Counted from the first letter of the stretch, positions 9,616 through 21,049 are shown. The stretch is DNA of 64,000 nucleotides from Elmis aenea (GCA_947652605.1 OX393577.1:61528108-61592107), one strand, 5' to 3'. Numbers and translations are program-made. The notes: generated from the sequence alone by a model not told the origin.

Positions 9616-11702
9616 TTTAAAACTGCAAAACTTTACTCATTTAACCAACTTTTTAGCCCCGATAATAACAAGAATATCTACAATATTCCACACAAATCTG
9701 AGAACCTTTTTCGTCCGTTGCATCGTATATCATATCTGGCGCGCCATAAAAATTCCTCAACCACAATAAAATTAATATTTTCATGTGCGGTCTGGAAACA
9801 AAACAAACACGCATAATTAGCATTTAAATTAATTTGGTCATTAGACATGCTTTGTTAAAGTTAATATCAAAGTCTGTTAAATTATGTAATTTGCGGCAGG
9901 CAGTCGCACGGACGCTATAAAGCTGAAACATCTCTTGTAATTATTTACATTTTTCGTATTCAACCCTAGCCGGTCCTAAATGAATTTGGTCATTATTGCG
10001 TATAGACATGCAAATGTAACATATGTACGCTGTGATGTGTGAACCTAGACTGCATATGTGTTTGATAAAATGGGTTGTGTAACCTATTTTTTGAAGAATA
10101 TTTAGTATTGGGCGGTTTTTGTAATGTGGTAATTTGTCATATTCTTGTGCTAATTTAGTTTCGTTCAACAGACATAAGCGTCAACAATAAAGGGGCTAGT
10201 CAGGATTTTTACCTCCTACTATACAAGGTAATTTTGTTAGCCATAATGTAAACTTTAACAAATGGTTATACTTAAAAAATATTTATTGAGATATCTTGTA
10301 AATCGCAGGGTATTGTGATTAATTGCAACTAGTTACTCACTTAAAAAATGTGGATTTTTTATTTATATTAATAAAAAAATCACTTAAATGATTAAACAAT
10401 TTATCAGATTTTTATTTATATTAATAAAAGAATCACTTAAATTATTAAACCATTTATCAGCTATATTATATATCTTTAATTCATGTCATAAAAAAGTGGC
10501 TCATATGCAAAAATTTTTGTGTAAATGTTATGGTGTGTTATTATAAAAAACACATATTTTTTATATACATGAGTTTTTCAGCGCAGTTAAACTTATATAG
10601 GTGTACAATCCAAAAAGCACAGAATCCGTAGAAATTGAATCACCATTTAAAAATACTAGAAGACTGCACCAACAGAAACATGACAGTTACAATTGCATAT
10701 AAAACTTTTATTTCAGTATTAGTACCATTTTTATGTTTTAATAGACGTGTGAATGAAGTTATGATATATCGTCGCTATAAAAACAGAAATTTATATACAT
10801 AAAAGAGCGTTGTATACAATTTACATCAAGTTTCAACGTTTAAATTATACAAAATTTATGGATATAAATTCGGACCTTCTGATTGGGAATGTTTAATATC
10901 GTGAAACACAGGTTTATTGAACTACATTTAGTTTTATTGGCATTAAAAATTTACAACTACGAACAGATACTGAAATAATTGAGCATCGATAGCTCTTTTG
11001 TTTATAAACAATTGGAAACTTTTTCGAATAAATGTTATTTTAGGATCGTATTGGAAGGAAAGTGCTCCTGGGATTTTTTTTCTAGTGCTTAAAATATTGA
11101 TTCTGAGCACAAGCAGTGTTTGACGTTTAAAAAGGGTGCAAAAAAATCAATTTGCCATCACGAGGTCACCTACCTACCGATCATCAATCAAATAATCGGC
11201 TGTATTTTCGACTTTTGGCCATCTCTTGCAAGTAATTATATCGAACTGAGGTATTCTGTTAGCGATAATTTATTTTACACGACAGTTTGCTCAACCGGCA
11301 GTTAATTATTCGATATATAATTTTATGTTGTGTTTAACGTTGTTGCGAAATGAAATAAACTTTGTGATGGCATAATTAAAATACGCGTGATCGTCCGACA
11401 TAACAGTGTAATAAACAAAAAGCGTTCGTTTTAAGTTGATGAATGTTGTTTGGGTAGCTTTATTGCTTGCAGACGCGTTCCCATCTTCTAAATTGTAAAT
11501 AGTTGAAATTTTAACATAACCCAATATACAAAGTTTTAAAATATTTCGCTCATTGCTTCGAGTCCCGCCATCGATAAGAGTTTGTTGGAAAATAACATCA
11601 AATATGACTTACCAGTTAAATTCTTTTGCTGATTTCTTTTCCTGCAACAATAAAAAATATTTTAGTTATTTAAATTACAACAACACTAAGCAAATGTTTA
11701 TA
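9616..11702. other. No gene seen; contains a 54-bp tandem duplication
   Basis: AT-rich spacer without recognisable coding. The one clear structure is the duplication at 10353-10460, listed separately. Confidence 0.5.
10353..10460. repeat. 54-bp sequence in two tandem copies
   Basis: GATTTTTTATTTATATTAAT... ending in AACAATTTATCA is followed directly by a second copy that differs at a few positions (AAAAATCAC/AAGAATCAC, AATGATT/AATTATT, AACAATT/AACCATT). A local tandem duplication with no apparent function. Confidence 0.85.
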
Positions 11703-11740
11703 CAGGGTGGCCCAAAAGTAAAAAGAACCAGGCTGGTGTT
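11703..11740 (+). mobile_element. Single mariner-type end
   Basis: TA then CAGGGTGGCCCAAAAGTAAA. This is the CAGGGTGG end form used by the mariner/MITE families here. No opposite end was found downstream before the hAT-like end at 11844. Confidence 0.4.
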
Positions 11741-11843
11741 TTCCAGAAAGGTAAGAGCTAGCAAACAGAGTAAACAATCAACTTTCCTCTTTTTAGAAGG
11801 TGAATCGGTCAAACTTATTGTTAAAAAAATCAAGGGCTTAAGT

Positions 11844-11915
11844 CAGTGGTTTTCAAACTGTGCGGCACACTAGTGTGTTCCGGGCATCCTCCAGGTGTGC
11901 CGCGAAAAATAGATT
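11844..11915 (+). mobile_element. Single hAT-type end
   Basis: CAGTGGTTTTCAAACTGTGC then GGCACACTAGTGTGTTCC and GTGTGCCGCG. CAGTGGTTxTCAAACT is a very common hAT start, and the hairpin-like GC-rich stretch after it also fits. No partner end was found, so it is a truncated copy. Confidence 0.55.
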
Positions 11916-12059
11916 CATAAATAAATTTAAAAAATTTGCTTTGTTTGAGATTCGAGTTTAGGCAAGAGGATCTCGCTTATTGTAATAGCTAGAATAGAGG
12001 TTTAAATTAGGGATAATTGCTAAATTTGGATTTTATTAATAATCTGATAAGCTATTGGA

Positions 12060-13195
12060 AATATCTTAAACGGTGTCTGAGAAAATTGGGTAAAACCGTA
12101 AAATACGATTTTTGAAAATCGTCTATAACACTTATGGAATATGAAATATTTCAAATGTGCAAAAACATTGCCTAAGCTTCTTTTTAAGCCGAATCGGATG
12201 GTTATCATTATTTTTTCTAGGTCGATTCGTTTTTGTTTAATTTTTTTTTATGCATGCAATTTTGCTATTTACAATTAAATCCGATTTATTGGTGTATCAC
12301 ACATGGTATAATTTTACATTCATTGTCAAATTTGAAAATGTGCGTTTTTAACACCAACCACTATAAATCAGATAAGCTGGTCGTTGTAGTTTATGTCGTT
12401 ACCATGACAACCAATCAACAAACTGAAAACTTTGCAAGTTTATTCCTTGTCATGGTAATAAATGCAGATTACGAAAATTCTTAGAAAAACAGGAGCGTGG
12501 CTTCTAGACAAAAACTTTTGGAAACGTTTTCGGTTATGCATTGCAAAAGGAAAAAAATTGGAACGTCTCCTTTAATTTGTTTTAGTTTTTATGTTATTGT
12601 AAAATTTAGTATACCGTCCTTTAAGGTTTTGTAAGAAGTTATCTACATGTTTTATACATATTTACTTAAGTTTCTGTCTAACGTAGAAAAACAGTCTTTT
12701 TTCCGGATATTTTTGTTCTAAACAAGTAGAATTCCTATACTATGAATTAAAAATCGTAGCATATCGCGTTTTTTTCGGGATTGAGGTTTATTTTTTGAAT
12801 TTATTACGATGAAGAGTAATTGGCTTTCAAAATTATTAGTTTAAGTCGTTGTAATGGTAATGACATAAACTACAACGATCGGACTGCCTGATTTATAAGG
12901 GCTGTTGTCCAAAACACAATTTCACAAATTTGTCATCAAATGTAGTAAAATACCATGTGTGATACATCAAGGAATTTAATAAAAAAACTAGCAATAACAA
13001 AAGTCTACAAGAAAAAATAAAGTTGGTTGTCCTAAAACAAAAACGAGTTAAGCCAGAACAAACTACCATTAGATTTAGCTTAAAATATTGCTTACACAAT
13101 GTTTTTTACATTTTATCAGAAATATTTCATACTTCAAAGGGGTAAAACACGATTTTTGGAAATCGTGCTTTCTATTTTAGCAACCTTTAAACAAT
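12060..13195. repeat. Degenerate long inverted repeat (~1.1 kb)
   Basis: The left arm (about 12060-12480) and right arm (about 12845-13195) pair in reverse complement over several hundred bases. Clear paired blocks are GTATCACACATGGTAT (12293 and about 12953), GTCGTTGTAGTTTATGTC (12380 and about 12861), TCGTTTTTGTTT (12226 and about 13037) and ACGATTTTTGAAAATCGT (12105 and about 13150). Arms are diverged with small indels, so it is an old foldback or two inverted copies of one element. No end motif, coding sequence or target duplication could be fixed. Confidence 0.7.
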
Positions 13196-14759
13196 GCTCA
13201 TACCTGGGTTTTTCTATAGGCAGAACATAACTGAGTGGTAACCCATATACATTTCAGAAAATGAAGCATAGGAACCACCCTAAGGTACATAATGGTTTTA
13301 TTGTTTTTTTCGTGCAATAATGTACAATTAGCAAATTTAAAAAAGTATTTGCTATAACTGTGCAGCGTATCCAAAATCATATTACAGACAAGGGAATGAC
13401 AAAAACTAACGGCTACGAAGCAGATAAAATATGCAAAAATGCGCAAAATTCTGGACTGGCGTCATTTTGAGACAAATCAAACCGATTAGAAGAAGAAACG
13501 CAAAGGACAGAAAATCGGGCTTTTTTGTTTCTTAACTACATCTTTTATTTTCAGAGGTATTTTAACAAAATGGTGCATTTTTTGTTTTGGAATTAGAAAA
13601 TTCGATAAAAGCATTAGTTTTTTTTCTTCTTCAAATATTCCTTAACCGACAGCCTACTTTTTTATTTATTAGTGACGCCAATTGGATTTTTACACTGATA
13701 TATCTGTATTCACAATTAAGGAATAAAAAACAAATTAGTTAATTAAATAAACGCATAAAATATTTTGCGTTTTTAGAACATATTTTTAAGCTTTAGTTTG
13801 TGAAAGTCAACAACAATGTGATTTAATTTCGTAATTTGTTATTGCTAGGTATAATCCCACACAAAAAAAAAACTTTTAATAACAGGACGAACAATTTTAC
13901 AGCAGAGAAACATCGTCTCATTTATTAATTTAAAAATTATGTTGAACTTTGCAGGAATTTTTAGTAATTTTAACGAAACAAGGTTACATATTCTATCAAG
14001 CTACAATACAAAATATTGTCGCCAAAATTTCAGCTATATTTTAAATTACATACCTCGACAAATAATTGAGTTGAAGAATTTTCGATACAGCTAATGAGAT
14101 TTGTTAGAAAAACGTTTTAAAAGGATGAAATTCGATAAAAATTCTCAAAGTTCCTCAGTTTCTTTAATTAATAAAATAACAAACGGTAACTACTTCAAAG
14201 ATTGTTGTATATTTGACTTGCGTCTAGTTTATAATTACATTTGTTGTTTCACAATAGTCGAGATAAAATCTTAAATATTTTGGGAAACAAGAACTGTGTA
14301 GTAAACTAATACGCTACGAACTCTAGAACTATTTTATAATTAGTTGCAGTGTTTTTATTACCCGAGTTGTCATTATAATTATTGGGAGGAAGTCATTGTT
14401 GCCACAAGCCATTATTTTCGCTTGACATGAATTTGATAGTTGAGATTTTTACATAAAGAATGCACAGGAATAATGAAAAGGAGTTGGCCTGAAATTTTCT
14501 TAAGGTTTAAGCAGTATTTACATTAAAAAACAATTAATTCTTAAAGAAATATTTCGATTAAAATGTTTTCCTTGAAGCAATGAGGACGTATCATAATGTT
14601 TCCAATATTTCACATATTCACAGCACAAGTTTCCAGGGACTTAAGCTTACCGTTATAACTGTCCAAAAATGCACTGATTAATTAAAATTGGAATATTTTA
14701 ACTTGATCTATACCCAAGCATTGCGAAACCTGTACGAAAACATGACAAGCTTAATGAAA
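13196..14759. other. No gene seen; AT-rich spacer
   Basis: No recognisable coding, paired repeat or element end noticed. Confidence 0.5.
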
Positions 14760-15000
14760 ATTGGACGGCAAATTTGTGAAATCAGAATCATACAACGGTT
14801 TAGACAAGGATGCTGAGTAGCAACCACCTTTTTTAAATTACATTTAAATGGAGCGCTTGAAAATTGGAGGAAAAAATGTCGTAACATAGGTTTGCATATA
14901 GGAAATGATAGGCTATTTACACTTAATTTTGCCGATGATCAGAAAATATTACAGAAGATAAAGACGACGTTGATAAAGCTAAGAAAACTCGTGTTCGGAA

Positions 15001-15172
15001 CATTCTTCGCCCACAATTCTTCGCCTCCACAATTCTTCGCCCACAATTCTTCGCCCACAATTCTTCGCTTACACAATTTTTCGCCACCACAATTCTTCGC
15101 CCACAATTCTTCGCCTACACAATTCTTCGCCGCTACAATTCTTCGCCGCCACAATTTTTCGCTGCATACTAG
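15001..15172. repeat. Tandem ~15-bp array (ATTCTTCGCC type)
   Basis: About eleven units of CACAATTCTTCGCC with variable 1-4 base linkers (CAC, TCCAC, TTACAC, GCTAC, GCCAC). It lies between the FADD box and the YKYLG motif of the LINE 14760-16725, so it was inserted there with flanking sequence up to about 15427. The plan (short unit, variable linker) is like the foldback arrays at 4848-5013, but the unit differs and no inverted partner array is present. Confidence 0.8.
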
Positions 15173-15230
15173 CACATCACAAATTTTGTTTGTAAATGTG
15201 ATTGTTTTTATTTATAACGTAATTTTTGCA

Positions 15231-15263
15231 TTGGGTTAGGTTGGGTCAGGTTAGGTTAGTTTA
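15231..15263. repeat. Short TTAGG-like tract
   Basis: GGGTTAGGTTGGGTCAGGTT followed by AGGTTAG. The unit resembles the insect telomere repeat TTAGG, imperfectly. Similar but shorter motifs occur near 4463-4495 and 57945-57955. A tract this short and interrupted is common inside insect chromosomes and does not mark a telomere. Confidence 0.5.
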
Positions 15264-15786
15264 ATTTAATTTTTATTCATACTATAATGACATAAACAAG
15301 ATTAAAAATCACAACATACGCTATTTATGTGGCAATTTTTAAACATGATATTAAAAGAAGAAGTATTAATACACAAGAAACAACTTTAGGCTAACGTAAA
15401 ATAATCTGTAAAATACATCGTTGCAGGTTGACCAACTCAACCTTTGCACCTCGAAACTTAGTTTCAAATGTAAACAGGTACAAATACCTGGGCATTGAAA
15501 TACAGGACAAGGAAAAAATTAATCAGGAAATAAAAAACCGAATAAGACAAGAAAAGGCCATCATTAGACAACTGCCTGGCCTATTGTGGGACCGAAAAAT
15601 AACTGAAATTACGAAGGTTAATATCCACACGGATCAGAATTATGGAAAATACGTCAGTCGAAAAAGGCAAGGATCAGAGCGATGAAGATAAACTACTGGT
15701 GACGATGATGTGAATATACAAGAAGAGAAACAAAAATATACGAGATGAAATGGGAGTAGAGTAGACATAACTCAAAAGACTAAGAT

Positions 15787-16526
15787 TTTTATTATTATTT
15801 CCGCGGAGGTGGTCCTCTTTCGACTTCCTGTACTGCGCCTATTGGTCTATTGTACCCTCTGGCGATAACCCCTTAAAGAAGTCCTGTGTTTTTGAAAAAA
15901 CTCCAGGATTTTCTTTAAGGGTGTTTTTCTTAACTCTTCTTGGTTGACTTTTTCCATCCCCAGAAGTTTACGCCGATAGTGTGTGAATCCTTCACACTGG
16001 CATACTACGCGAAGAGGAGTTTCTTCTTCCTCGCCACATCCTTTGCATATATTGATCTCTGAGAGCCCTATTACGTAGAAGTGTTCGTTTTGCCCACAGT
16101 GTTCTTCGACGAGTCCTGTGGCTGCTCTGATTTCTACTCTGCTCATCCTGAGCATTTCTTTTGTCTTTTCTTTGGAGATCATTGACAGGATAGGCTTAGA
16201 ATGGGCTTGTCCTGCTAATTGTTTCCAATGCTGCTGTAATAATATGTTATTAAAACACCGCTTGGCTGTTCCATAGAATGTGCCAACTGCGGGTTCTGGT
16301 CCAAAGAGAGATGTCTCGCTGCCAATTTTGGCTAGGCGATCTGCCTTCTCGTTCCTTGGTATATTAGTGTGTCCTGGGCAGTGGGAACCATACCAGTGTA
16401 ACATTATTCCTGCTTCCTAGCACGTTAACTACCTGTATGCAGTTCAGAAAAAGTCCTGAGTTTTCTTCCGACGAGCCAAGAGCTTTTAACGCTGCTTGGC
16501 TGTCGGACACTATGAAGATTCTTTTT
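15787..16526 (-). mobile_element. 5'-truncated LINE with RNase H, inserted in another LINE
   Basis: The insertion is bounded by AAAGACTAAGAT (15775-15786) and AAAGATTAAGAT (16527-16538), a 12-bp target duplication with one mismatch. Its 3' end is on the left, marked by a (TTA)n stretch that is a TAA-type tail on the minus strand. It begins at the right inside an RNase H domain, the usual 5' truncation of target-primed reverse transcription. Elements with RNase H downstream of reverse transcriptase belong to I/Jockey/LOA-type clades. Confidence 0.8.
15847..16524 (-). pseudogene. LINE ORF2 C-terminus: RNase H plus tail
   Basis: RNase H motifs are readable: IFIVSDSQAALKALGSSEEN with a catalytic Asp, then VTLVW, then (after a frameshift near 16383) PGHTNIPRNEKADRLAKIGS with a His and a further catalytic Asp. 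Downstream a Cys-rich stretch CKGCGEEEETPLRVVCQCEG resembles the zinc-knuckle-like C-terminus of I/LOA-type polyproteins. The frame from 16404 to 15847 is otherwise open for 185 codons. The first catalytic strand of RNase H and all of reverse transcriptase are missing, so it is dead on arrival. The ATG at 16404 is not a real start. Confidence 0.8.
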
Positions 16527-16725
16527 AAAGATTAAGATGGTATACGCATATTAAAAAAATGATCGAAGACAGGAGGCCCAATAAATATGAAAGTGGGTGT
16601 CGCAATAAACAAGAGGAAGAGGCAATCCAAGAACAAATTAGGGACGCGAAGGGAAGGAAGCTGCAAGAGGTTTAAATGAAGATGATTGGAAAGTTAGGCT
16701 TAATGGAAACTAGGAAGCTAAATAT

Positions 16726-18357
16726 TTTTACTCGTATATAGAAAGATACTTCAACTTATGACAAAAAAATCAAAATTAATAAAAAACTCTTTTTTTAGTT
16801 GCTACAAGGGCAAATTGATAAGTGACCCAGTTGTTATTTATATTTAATTTAATTTAAACGAAAACTCATTTTAAAATTTAAAGTAAGTAAAAAGAAATAA
16901 TTTTTAATTGGTTTTCTCGATTTCGGATTGGTATGTTTCTAATACGATACTAATCACTGATATTCGGGGAAAAGCTCCCATACCTGGACGAGTTTTGCCC
17001 AAAGCCAAAGGTATTCTTACTGTGTAATTATATCGTATCCTAATTTCACTTCCGCTTCGAAATTTGCATGTGGATATTTTTCTTGCTTGCAGAATCTCAC
17101 AGCCACATATCTGATGATTCCAGCTACTGCAGTTTAGCAAAATTTATTTTGAATTGCAGTTTTACAGGCTTTAAACAATATTATCGCTTTTAAGCTTACT
17201 TCAAGACAACATAAAGTAGGTAAGGACAAAAATTGTGATTGTTATAGACAATAAGTTATTGGCTGTTAATGCAACGATAATAATTACCATAAAATTTTAT
17301 TGAACCACGGCCGTTACAATGTCCTTAAGACTATTTTTACATCGAATCACGTTACTTTATAAATAAACCAGATATAAAATAATCTTAAAATCTTAATAAC
17401 TGGTTCGGTGTAGTGAGAGATTCCATCATGTTGGTTTTAAAATTATTTTAAAGCTAAAACCTAATTTATGTGTGGCTTTTATTAGTAAAACCGAAAGCGT
17501 TATATACATACAGAGGGTTATTCAACTATAAAGAGATCGATTCATAATTGGGTTTGACGTTTGAAACGATATCCGTGTTTTAATTTATCCCAAAATCCCA
17601 ATGGTACATAATAATCACTATTCGCGTTTTTTTCATGGTAAATTGGAATATGAAATAAAACTGTACAAGATAAAAGTTCAAAATTGTTGGGAAAACTTCA
17701 GAAATTTAAAAACAATTAGTAATCAAATGTTGGATATTCGTTTTTACAGTACATTTTTGATCAATTTGTCGAATAAAAAACACTAAACAGATGGCCTAGG
17801 AGTCGATATCGTAACAGCGTAATTCTAACTGAAATTATAATCGGGATATGCTTGATCATACATCTGTTAGTCCAAAGCACACCTAAATTTTGAAACAACC
17901 GTTCTAATTATTTTAGCAATGCATAACGTTATTAATCATCATTGGCACATTTATCGGACTGTCATTTTAAATTATCATCGTTCATGTGGCAGATACGAAT
18001 TATTTTGGTGACACGTCGTGTTGGTCAAAAATGATATGTTCATTTGTTTATGAATTAAATTGATCGTGTTGATTTGGCAGGTCGTTTCTACGCGTCGCGA
18101 ATTTTAAAATTAGTAGAAAAATTATTCTCGTAGTTAACGTTATCCGACAGCTAAATTGACTAAATGAAAAAGTTTATATCATTGGAGAATATTGCATCTA
18201 CATACGGAACAGGGTTATTGTTAATATCCAAAAGTCATAAAATGGATAGAACTATAAGACTTTATTTCCAATAAAGTGCTGTACGACTGCAAAACCTCAT
18301 CTTATTCAAAACTTAAGGTGTCATAAAAATTGTGAGTCGTTAATGTTTTCGTTTAAG
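16726..18357. other. No gene seen; AT-rich spacer
   Basis: No recognisable coding sequence, paired ends or arrays noticed. Confidence 0.5.
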
Positions 18358-18480
18358 ACGGGCGTGGGTTATATTACCGACAGCCAATTTCCCGATGGTC
18401 AACTTTTCGATGGCCAACTTCCCGACAGATCATCTGCTCGAAGAAATAAAATGTATTATTTCCAAGGAAAACATTAACTT
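18358..18480 (+). mobile_element. One end of the foldback-like family
   Basis: GGGCGTGGGTTATATTACCG is followed by three to four units of the CCAACTTCCCGATGGT type and then GAAATAAAATGTATT. The same order (GTGTGGGTCATATTCCCG, array, AAAATAAAATGTATT) is found on the minus strand at the right end of 4839-5858. This fixes the family's outer end. Only one end is visible, with a much shorter array. Confidence 0.6.
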
Positions 18481-18579
18481 TAATTTTTTTTTATTACACT
18501 ATTAAACTTATCAGTGCAGTGCAGCGGATGAACCTACATTTTATCCCTTCTTAAAAAATTTGCCCCAGCAAAAAATATA

Positions 18580-19490
18580 CTCCCTCCGTCCGAAAATATG
18601 GTATACATTTTGATTTTTTTCTTGTCCGAAAATATGATATACATTTACAATTTTATTTAATTAGAATGATTTTATTTATGAAATAGTTACAAATATCTAG
18701 TATAACAAAGAATAATACAAAAAGTTTTAATTTAACAAAGACGTGGCTGTTTCCACAGCTTCTATGGGACATGATAATGTTTGTTATGGCCCCCACGATG
18801 AAGGTTTGCCTTATTGATGTGCGGAATCTTATAGAAATTCTCTCCTTTTGCTAACATGGTTGCTTCTAGACAAGTTTGCAATGTTAGAAAAACATTATCA
18901 AGGGTTTGAATGTTTAATGCATTAAATGCATTTTGTATGCATTCAATCAATTCGTCGATTGTATTCGGTGAAGCTGTATGTTGTAAGGTTGTATATAGAA
19001 TTAAAAAATCCAAGATCCAATAGATAAGAATCTGGACTATTTGGCGATTGTAATTTAAGTCGAATAGACCAGCCATCTCTAGAGCCTTCTGCTACAATAT
19101 CTTCATCATCATTGGAGGAATGGGGTTTCGTGTAATCTTGTTGTACGTAAATTGGTTTGTGCTTGTGACTTATGGGAAATTTGGATTTTTTTTTTTTAGA
19201 GTATACTATTACTTTGATTTGGAACTTCTTCTTTTCAATTCAACACAATTTTGATCAAAATTCGCCATTTTGTTGGAACAGCGGGTGTCACTTAATTTGT
19301 CTAAAATACGCGAATTTTTTTCCTGTGAATTATTTTTGACATATGCCAAACTATTTGTGTGCCATTTGTTTATTAGTTGCCTAACAACCACCTATTTATA
19401 AACAAAAACAAAAAAAGGCCAAGATAATATTACTTTTGTTATTCCCACTTTTTTTTTCTTAATGTATACCATATTTTCGGACGGAGGTAG
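18580..19490 (-). mobile_element. DD39D mariner element with Stowaway-like ends
   Basis: Ends are CTCCCTCCGTCCGAAAATAT on the left and, read backwards, CTACCTCCGTCCGAAAATAT on the right; the match continues as GGTATACATT. TA stands outside both (18578-18579, 19491-19492). CTCCCTCCGTCC is the hallmark start of plant Stowaway MITEs and their DD39D mariner partners. The transposase remnant on the minus strand has exact DD39D spacing. A second partial terminal motif (TTGTCCGAAAATATGATATA) lies just inside the left end. At 911 bp it has lost the 5' part of its gene. Confidence 0.85.
18762..19195 (-). pseudogene. DD39D (plant-type mariner) transposase, C-terminal half
   Basis: From about 19180 the frame reads ISHKHKPIYVQQDYTKPHSS with the second catalytic Asp, then RDGWSIRLKLQSPNSPDS and YLLDLGFFNSI with the third. 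I count 39 residues between the two Asps, defining DD39D. QSPNSPDxxxLDLGFF is the signature of this group, where other mariners have WPPRSPDLTPxDYF. After a frameshift near 18990 it continues SPNTIDELIECIQNAFNALN, VFLTLQTCLEATM and FYKIPHINKANL, matching the known C-terminus. The N-terminal DNA-binding part and first Asp are not visible. A 60-codon frame at 19209-19391 on the same strand lies where they should be, but I cannot match it. Confidence 0.85.
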
Positions 19491-19696
19491 TAATTATTTA
19501 TTACTAAATTGATGTAGTGTTTTACGTATAAAATCAATTTTTTAAAGCTTTGGTTACTATACGACTTTGAAAACAGACTTATATTGTGAAAACAAATAGT
19601 GGTAAAAAATTTTGACTCTAATTTGCTTCAAATTACGGTTTTATAATATTCTTAAAAAATGAGATTAGTGCAAAGACTATGGTCTCATTTAAATTT

Positions 19697-19955
19697 GGCC
19701 TAACCGAGTTCAGTGGCTGGTAGTGTAAAGAACCTAACGTGCATTCAGGAAGACTTGGGTTCGAATCCCGGTACCGCCTGTCTTTTTACGGGTTTCAGGT
19801 GGTTTCCACTACCGTTAGGCAAATACTGTGACAGTACTTTCACCTACTCTCTACCCTTAACCATTACATTCTTGTTCCCTACCCCTCTAATTCAGTGATT
19901 GGCTTTAGCAGCGAAATTATGCCGATTTACAATAAACTAATAAAGAAAAAATAAA
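19697..19955 (+). mobile_element. tRNA-derived SINE, copy 1
   Basis: The head is tRNA-like: CCGAGTTCAGTGGCTGGT supplies an A-box-like start and GGTTCGAATCC (19758-19768) is a near-perfect B box, so it carries an internal RNA polymerase III promoter. The body shares GGTTTCAGGTGGTTTCC and GGCAAATACTGTGACAGTAC with the minus-strand copy at 34085-34338. The 3' end is A-rich (AATAAACTAATAAAG). SINEs have no proteins and use LINE machinery. It is not a functional tRNA gene: the stems do not pair cleanly. Confidence 0.8.
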
Positions 19956-20743
19956 AGTTGCTGAAAATTGAGCAAAGTGCAAACAATTTGAATAAAACAT
20001 TTAAATATTTTTACGAAAAACTAGAAAAGCACATTTTTAAAAAATCGAAAACTTTTTGAACTGAAGCAAATGACTTAAAATATCTTGAACAAGCTATTTA
20101 AGGAATAAGTAATGATTATTTGCCCGCAAGCATTACGATTTTAAAATTTTCCTGATAAATCACAAAAGCGCAAAGAATGGCTAAATTTTGAAAAATTTTG
20201 AAGAGGCATAAAAAGTAGACAAACAAAAATCTTGCCAATAAGCAAACTTTCAAAAACTTTGAAGAGATTTTAATCAAACCTTTTAACGGTTTTTTAACTA
20301 ATTCGCAGTTGGTAATTAATAGCAATAAAGCGAACAGCAAAATTGTTATCTAAAAAATATTAAACACCAATATACAAAATTATATCAATTTATGTGATGA
20401 AGATTTGTTTGTAGTCGGTTTAAAACAACGTTTTGAATTAAGCTTAAGTGCATCTTATAAGCAACTCCTTATAAGGGGCCGTCCCAACAATTACTAAATT
20501 AAAATTCAAAACGTTCTGATGGACGCCAATACAAAAATAAAGCAGGTTACGTTACATAAAAAGTATTTTAATCGCAGCCAATTGTAACACTTGTCGGTAA
20601 AAACTACGACAAAGTTTAACATACGAAGCACAAAACAGGTTTCTAAAGCCATTCTAAGACCTTCGTTAGGCGTTTTTTTTTGCAACTAAACAAATTTCTA
20701 AATATTATTGAAATAAAGATAACACACGTTAAATATTGAGTTG
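19956..20743. other. No gene seen; AT-rich spacer
   Basis: Nothing recognised. Confidence 0.5.
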
Positions 20744-21049
20744 TCGCGGTTCGCTCTCATTAGGTCCGATTCTTTTCAGAACGTTGTTGGTATAATTTAG
20801 AAATTCCAGTTAACAGTGTAAGGTTACAAAATCGAGGTATCGTACAAAAAACAAAGAAATCTGGACCAATGACGGTGTGGAATCGAGACAGGTGGCAGCC
20901 GTAAGATTCCTGTTCAGTGTTCATAATCACTACACTCGGCCAACCCGGTTCTACACCTATATATCAACATTACCTGTCCCTGCCCGGCACCGCAATAAAG
21001 AACTACATAAATAGTCACTGTATCTTCATTGTGTTTTGCTTTCAATTCA
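20744..21049 (+). other. Possible solo LTR (weak candidate)
   Basis: A GC-richer stretch starts TGTCGCGGTTCGCTCTC, has TATATATC at about 20958, AATAAAG at about 20994 and could end in CA at about 21049. This is the layout of a Ty3-like long terminal repeat. There is no partner copy, target duplication, primer-binding site or polyprotein here. It could be unrelated sequence. Confidence 0.25.

Larger units (their letters stand above)
14760..16725 (+). pseudogene. Non-LTR retrotransposon (LINE) 3' half, split in three
   Basis: Three pieces in order. 14760-15000 holds the end of reverse transcriptase: FRQGC, then LFTLNFADDQ, the catalytic FADD box, followed in another frame by EDKDDVDKAKK. 15428-15786 resumes with NVNRYKYLGIEIQ and EIKNRI, the thumb region, and ends in TRDEMG-like sequence. 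16527-16725 gives IEDRRPNKYESG and IQEQIRDAKGRK, the C-terminal tail. The first gap holds a short-repeat array; the second is a minus-strand LINE bounded by a 12-bp duplication. Frameshifts and stops make it inactive. It resembles the RTE/R4-like class; I cannot name the clade firmly. Confidence 0.75.

Noticed and set aside
15231..15263. Telomeric TTAGG repeat suggesting a chromosome end
   Set aside because: Only five imperfect units, embedded in transposon debris with unique sequence on both sides.
18580..19490. Plant contamination as the source of the Stowaway-like element
   Set aside because: It is continuous with insect-type repeats on both sides (foldback end at 18358, SINE at 19697) and has its own TA duplication in that context. 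Misassembly cannot be fully excluded from sequence alone.
19698..19780. A tRNA gene (B box GGTTCGAATCC)
   Set aside because: The stems do not pair as a cloverleaf, the sequence continues into a body shared with another copy at 34085-34338, and an A-rich tail follows. It is a SINE.
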